Shown here: positions 6,127-8,170 of the stretch, in pieces
How the letters are laid out: each line of letters starts with the position of its first letter
How positions within the stretch are numbered: the first letter of the stretch is position 1
NCBI GenBank assembly: GCA_964520975.1
Contig: CAZFPA010000078.1
Span: 1 to 8,170 of the forward strand
Direction of reading: 5' to 3'
DNA length: 8,170 nucleotides
DNA from: CAZFPA01 sp964520975
Lineage (GTDB): Bacteria; Bacillota; Negativicutes; Selenomonadales; Selenomonadaceae
Notes under the pieces: generated by a model
What the model saw: only the letters and a program-made list of their open reading frames with translations
Databases searched by the model: none
What the model was told of the DNA's origin: nothing
Translations under genes and position numbers: made by a program

Positions 6127-6175
6127 AAAACAGCAGCATCGTCCGAATCCCCCGGACGATGCTGCTGTTTTATTT
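6127..6175. terminator. Strong bidirectional terminator, hemerythrin / sulfhydrylase
   Basis: Bases 6127-6145 and 6153-6171 form a perfect 19-bp stem with the 7-base loop AATCCCC. The stem starts in AAAA and ends in TTTT, with a further T-rich tail, so it can stop transcription from both convergent genes. It lies 22 bp after the hemerythrin stop and 18 bp after the sulfhydrylase stop. Confidence 0.92.
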
Positions 6176-6189
6176 CCCGCAAATGCCGT

Positions 6190-7488
6190 TCAGGCCTCCA
6201 GTGCCTGGAACGCCTGCGCCAGATCATAAAGGATATCATCGATATGCTCGGTACCGATAGAGAGGCGGATGGTCGCTGGTGTAATACCACTGTCCAGCAA
6301 TTCCTGCGGACTCATCTGCGAATGGGTCGTGCTGGCCGGATGGATAACCAGAGACTTTACATCCGCCACATTGGCCAGCAATGAAAATACCTGCAGGTGG
6401 TCAATGAATTTCTGTGCCTCAGCCTGCCCGCCCTTGATTTCAAAGGTGAAGATGGATATACCGCCCTGCGGAAAATATTTCTTATAGAGTGCATGGTCCG
6501 GATGATCCGCCAGCGCCGGATGGTTCACCTTTGCCACATGCGGATTTTTCGCGAGATAATCGACGACCTTCAGCGCGTTTTCCACATGACGCTCAACACG
6601 CAGGGACAAAGTTTCCACGCCCTGCAGCAGCAGGAAGGCGTTGAACGGCGATATCGTCGCACCTGTATCACGCAGCAGCAGGGTGCGGATATAGGTCACA
6701 AAGGCGGCGGCTCCGACATCCTTAGCGAAGCTGATGCCATGATAGCTCGCGTTCGGCTCCACCAGCCACGGGAAGCGGCCCGAACCCACCCAGTCGAACC
6801 GGCCGCCATCAATAATGACACCGCCCAGCGTCGTGCCGTGCCCGCCGATGAACTTCGTCGCCGAATGCACGACGATATCCGCACCATGCGCAAAGGGCCG
6901 CAGCTGATAAGGCGTAGCAAAGGTGCTGTCCACCACAAGCGGGATATGATGTTCATGCGCGATCGCTGCCACGGCATCGATATCGATGAGGTTCGCATTC
7001 GGGTTGCCGATGGACTCGATGTAGATGACCTGTGTATTTTCTTTGACAGCGGCCGCGAAAGCCGCGGCGCCTTTCGTCGGATCAACAAAGGTCGTCGCAA
7101 TGCCAAAATCCGGGAAGGTATGCTCAAAGAGATTGTACGTGCCGCCATAGATTGTCGTAGCCGCCACGATATGCTGCCCGGCATGTACCAGCGCCTGCAG
7201 CGCATAGGTCACGGCCGCTGCCCCGGATGCGGTCGCCAATGCCGCCACCCCGCCCTCCAGGGCAGCCAGGCGGCGCTCGAGGACATCTTCGGTCGGATTC
7301 GTGAGGCGGCCATACACATTGCCGGCGTCCTTCAACGCAAAGCGATCAGCCGCATGCTGCGAATTGTGAAACACATACGATGTGGTCTGATAGATGGGCA
7401 CAGCCCGCGAATCCGTCGCCGGATCTGCATTCTCCTGCCCTACATGAAGCTGCAACGTCTCAAATCTGTACTTTCTTTCCTCACTCAT
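6190..7488 (-). CDS. metY: O-acetylhomoserine sulfhydrylase (PLP-dependent, Cys/Met metabolism)
   Basis: The enzyme joins O-acetylhomoserine with sulfide (or methanethiol) to give homocysteine (or methionine), in the cytoplasm. The product is 432 residues, the length of MetY/Met17 enzymes and longer than the ~380-400 of MetB and MetC, which is the main reason for this call. Visible signatures: Y59-G-R61 of the neighbouring-subunit phosphate site, TASGAAAVTYALQAL at 86-100, YGGTYNLFEHTF at 114-125, D187 (VVDSTFATPYQ) for the pyridine nitrogen, and K212 in HSATKFIGGHG, the PLP lysine. The end (SIGTEHIDDILYDLAQAFQAL) is typical. Start: AAGGGG (7502-7497) lies 8 bases before ATG 7488. It is a single gene with a strong promoter at 7605-7577 and a dyad over the transcription start. 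A cystathionine synthase or lyase is possible but less likely. Confidence 0.93.
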   Translation of the reverse strand: MSEERKYRFETLQLHVGQENADPATDSRAVPIYQTTSYVFHNSQHAADRFALKDAGNVYGRLTNPTEDVLERRLAALEGGVAALATASGAAAVTYALQALVHAGQHIVAATTIYGGTYNLFEHTFPDFGIATTFVDPTKGAAAFAAAVKENTQVIYIESIGNPNANLIDIDAVAAIAHEHHIPLVVDSTFATPYQLRPFAHGADIVVHSATKFIGGHGTTLGGVIIDGGRFDWVGSGRFPWLVEPNASYHGISFAKDVGAAAFVTYIRTLLLRDTGATISPFNAFLLLQGVETLSLRVERHVENALKVVDYLAKNPHVAKVNHPALADHPDHALYKKYFPQGGISIFTFEIKGGQAEAQKFIDHLQVFSLLANVADVKSLVIHPASTTHSQMSPQELLDSGITPATIRLSIGTEHIDDILYDLAQAFQALEA

Positions 7489-7510
7489 CCTTCATACCCC
7501 TTTTCTTTCT

Positions 7511-7528
7511 GAGAAGCGGCTGCTTCTC
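7511..7528. promoter_or_regulatory. Hairpin/dyad in the sulfhydrylase leader
   Basis: GAGAAGC (7511-7517) and GCTTCTC (7522-7528) are a perfect 7-bp inverted repeat around GGCT. It lies 9 bases upstream of the ribosome-binding site, within the transcribed leader, and could be an RNA hairpin affecting translation or a DNA operator. No T run follows, so it is not an intrinsic terminator. Confidence 0.5.
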
Positions 7529-7550
7529 ATTTACAAATTTACATTTAATA

Positions 7551-7573
7551 AAACATATAGATTTAATATGTTT
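7551..7573. promoter_or_regulatory. Candidate operator over the sulfhydrylase transcription start
   Basis: AAACATAT (7551-7558) and ATATGTTT (7566-7573) form an 8-bp perfect inverted repeat with a 7-base spacer. The predicted transcription start (about 7570) lies within it, the expected place for a repressor. A sulfur- or methionine-responsive regulator is the natural guess, but nothing in the sequence identifies the protein. Confidence 0.45.
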
Positions 7574-7576
7574 ATG

Positions 7577-7605
7577 ATTATAGCCGCATTTTCATATTAT
7601 GTCAA
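7577..7605 (-). promoter_or_regulatory. Perfect-consensus sigma-70-type promoter of the sulfhydrylase gene
   Basis: On the - strand TTGACA (7605-7600) and TATAAT (7582-7577) are separated by exactly 17 bases, a perfect match to the vegetative consensus. Transcription would start near 7570, giving a leader of about 81 bases. A promoter this strong on a biosynthetic gene usually needs a repressor; the dyad at 7551-7573 is the candidate site. Confidence 0.85.
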
Positions 7606-7670
7606 TAGGAATTATAACATTAGAGTGGTATTTTCCGGAAAACAGCGTCCACGCCCGCAGCAGACCGGCG

Positions 7671-7715
7671 ATAAAAAGGCCGGTGCACCAGATCCTGTCT
7701 GGTACACCGGCCTTT
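7671..7715 (-). terminator. Intrinsic terminator of the GG-leader peptide gene
   Basis: Bases 7675-7692 and 7698-7715 form an 18-bp stem with one mismatch and a TCCTG loop. Read on the - strand it ends in CCTTTTTAT. It lies 33 bp after the stop codon of the GG-leader gene and separates it from the sulfhydrylase promoter at 7605. Confidence 0.88.
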
Positions 7716-7748
7716 GCTCCAGCAGCTTTGTCCGTCGCTGCCGGGAAG

Positions 7749-8024
7749 TTATTTTTTGAAATCCTTGATGATGGTCCAGATATCTCCGCTCTTCTGTGCC
7801 GCACTGCTGAAAATAGCCCAGGTATCACGCGAAATCGCCTCCAGGCCCTTGCTGGCACTGATCATGATTCTGCCATCCGGCGTGAATTTTGCTTTTTTAT
7901 AGGAGCTCTCCTCTACATAGTAGGGAGCCCCGTCATCGCCTACAGCTGCAATAAAGTTTTTCTGTGCCCCGCCCGCTACCATATCCAGTTCCTTATCGGT
8001 CAACAAATGTTTCTCATTCTTCAT
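7749..8024 (-). CDS. Small double-glycine leader peptide (bacteriocin-type secretion signal)
   Basis: The product is 91 residues. Its N-terminus, LLTDKELDMVAGG (7-19), fits the bacteriocin-type GG leader: conserved L-x(2)-x-E-L-x-x-V-x-G-G ahead of a cleavage site after G19. C39-peptidase ABC transporters normally cut and export such precursors. The 72-residue remainder has no cysteine, so it is not a lanthipeptide or sactipeptide core; it has a GDDGAPYYVEESSYKKAKF stretch and ends with the basic, amphipathic GDIWTIIKDFKK. AGAGGG (8037-8032) lies 7 bases before ATG. Its own terminator follows. No transporter, immunity or modification gene is visible in this window. A peptide bacteriocin or an exported signal are both possible; I do not recognise the family of the mature part. 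Confidence 0.8.
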   Translation of the reverse strand: MKNEKHLLTDKELDMVAGGAQKNFIAAVGDDGAPYYVEESSYKKAKFTPDGRIMISASKGLEAISRDTWAIFSSAAQKSGDIWTIIKDFKK

Positions 8025-8066
8025 TTTATGTCCCTCTTTTCATGAAGTTCATTTTCTTGTCCTTTA

Positions 8067-8084
8067 TACGCAGCCCGGTGCGTA
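8067..8084. promoter_or_regulatory. Dyad upstream of the GG-leader gene
   Basis: TACGCA (8067-8072) and TGCGTA (8079-8084) form an inverted repeat with a 6-base spacer, centred about 51 bp before the ATG. It lies between the terminal repeat and the gene, where a regulator of the peptide might bind. A -10-like TATAAA overlaps its downstream arm on the - strand (8068-8063), but no good -35 goes with it. Confidence 0.35.
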
Positions 8085-8092
8085 AGATTACA

Positions 8093-8170
8093 CTAATACA
8101 TCGTGCACGAAATACCTAGTCGAATTACTTGTCTGAATTTCCAAGTTCCGCCGCCAGGACCGGCCATACA
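8093..8170 (-). repeat. Right copy of the inverted repeat; possible 3' end of a gene
   Basis: Bases 8102-8143 are the exact reverse complement of 2-43, and 8093-8101 match 44-52 with two mismatches. On the - strand, from 8170, one frame runs 25 codons without a stop and ends in TAG (8095-8093): it includes MAGPGGGTWKFRQ and ends SCTMY. An ATG at 8167 is in frame, so it might also be a complete tiny ORF, but the sequence upstream lies outside the window. The GG-leader gene starts 68 bp after this stop on the same strand. As with the left copy, the A/T-rich codons differ from the neighbouring genes. The family is not recognised; transposase end, duplicated accessory gene or recombination site are all open. 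Confidence 0.5.

Noticed and set aside
6397..7512. 371-codon + strand open frame opposite the sulfhydrylase
   Set aside because: It is antisense to a complete PLP enzyme with intact motifs and has no domain of its own.
7631..7642. 12-bp palindrome TTTTCCGGAAAA
   Set aside because: It lies between the GG-peptide terminator and the sulfhydrylase promoter, 26 bp upstream of the -35. It may be an operator, but it is short, alone and without other support.

Overview
The window looks like a piece of a GC-rich, AGGAGG-using bacterial chromosome. My best guess is a Negativicutes-type organism (the Selenomonas/Megasphaera/Mitsuokella group). This rests on the set of genes (a membrane TPR protein followed by a two-barrel PRC protein, a YoaR-type VanW protein, a DacF-like carboxypeptidase, a bacteriocin-type leader peptide) and is recall plus inference, not a database result.

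Layout. Positions 1-52 and 8093-8143 carry the same 51 bp in opposite orientation; in one frame both copies read as the last codons of a gene and end at the same TAG. From 261 to 2348 on the + strand are a membrane-anchored TPR protein and a PRC-barrel protein, closed by a terminator. A VanW-domain cell-envelope protein follows (2428-3687). Facing it on the - strand is a two-gene unit: a PaaI-type hotdog thioesterase (5381-4926) overlapping by 4 bases a secreted D-Ala-D-Ala carboxypeptidase (4929-3763). VanW and the carboxypeptidase share a bidirectional terminator. The 327-bp divergent region 5382-5708 holds a 37-bp direct repeat that carries the likely promoter of the thioesterase operon, and an extended -10 promoter for a small hemerythrin-like protein (5709-6104). 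That gene converges, through a strong bidirectional terminator, on an O-acetylhomoserine sulfhydrylase (7488-6190), which has a perfect-consensus promoter and two dyads in its leader. Last comes an orphan double-glycine leader peptide gene (8024-7749), with its own terminator.

How the genes relate. VanW and the D-Ala-D-Ala carboxypeptidase are both envelope/peptidoglycan functions; the TPR and PRC proteins look like an adaptor pair, one membrane-anchored and one probably cytoplasmic. The sulfhydrylase makes homocysteine or methionine precursors and stands alone. The GG-leader peptide and the terminal inverted repeats are the accessory-looking part of the window. No bacteriocin transporter, immunity gene, complete transposase, tRNA, rRNA or CRISPR array is visible. 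The least ordinary features are the inverted repeats, the orphan GG peptide, the promoter-bearing direct repeat and an A9 tract inside the PRC gene.
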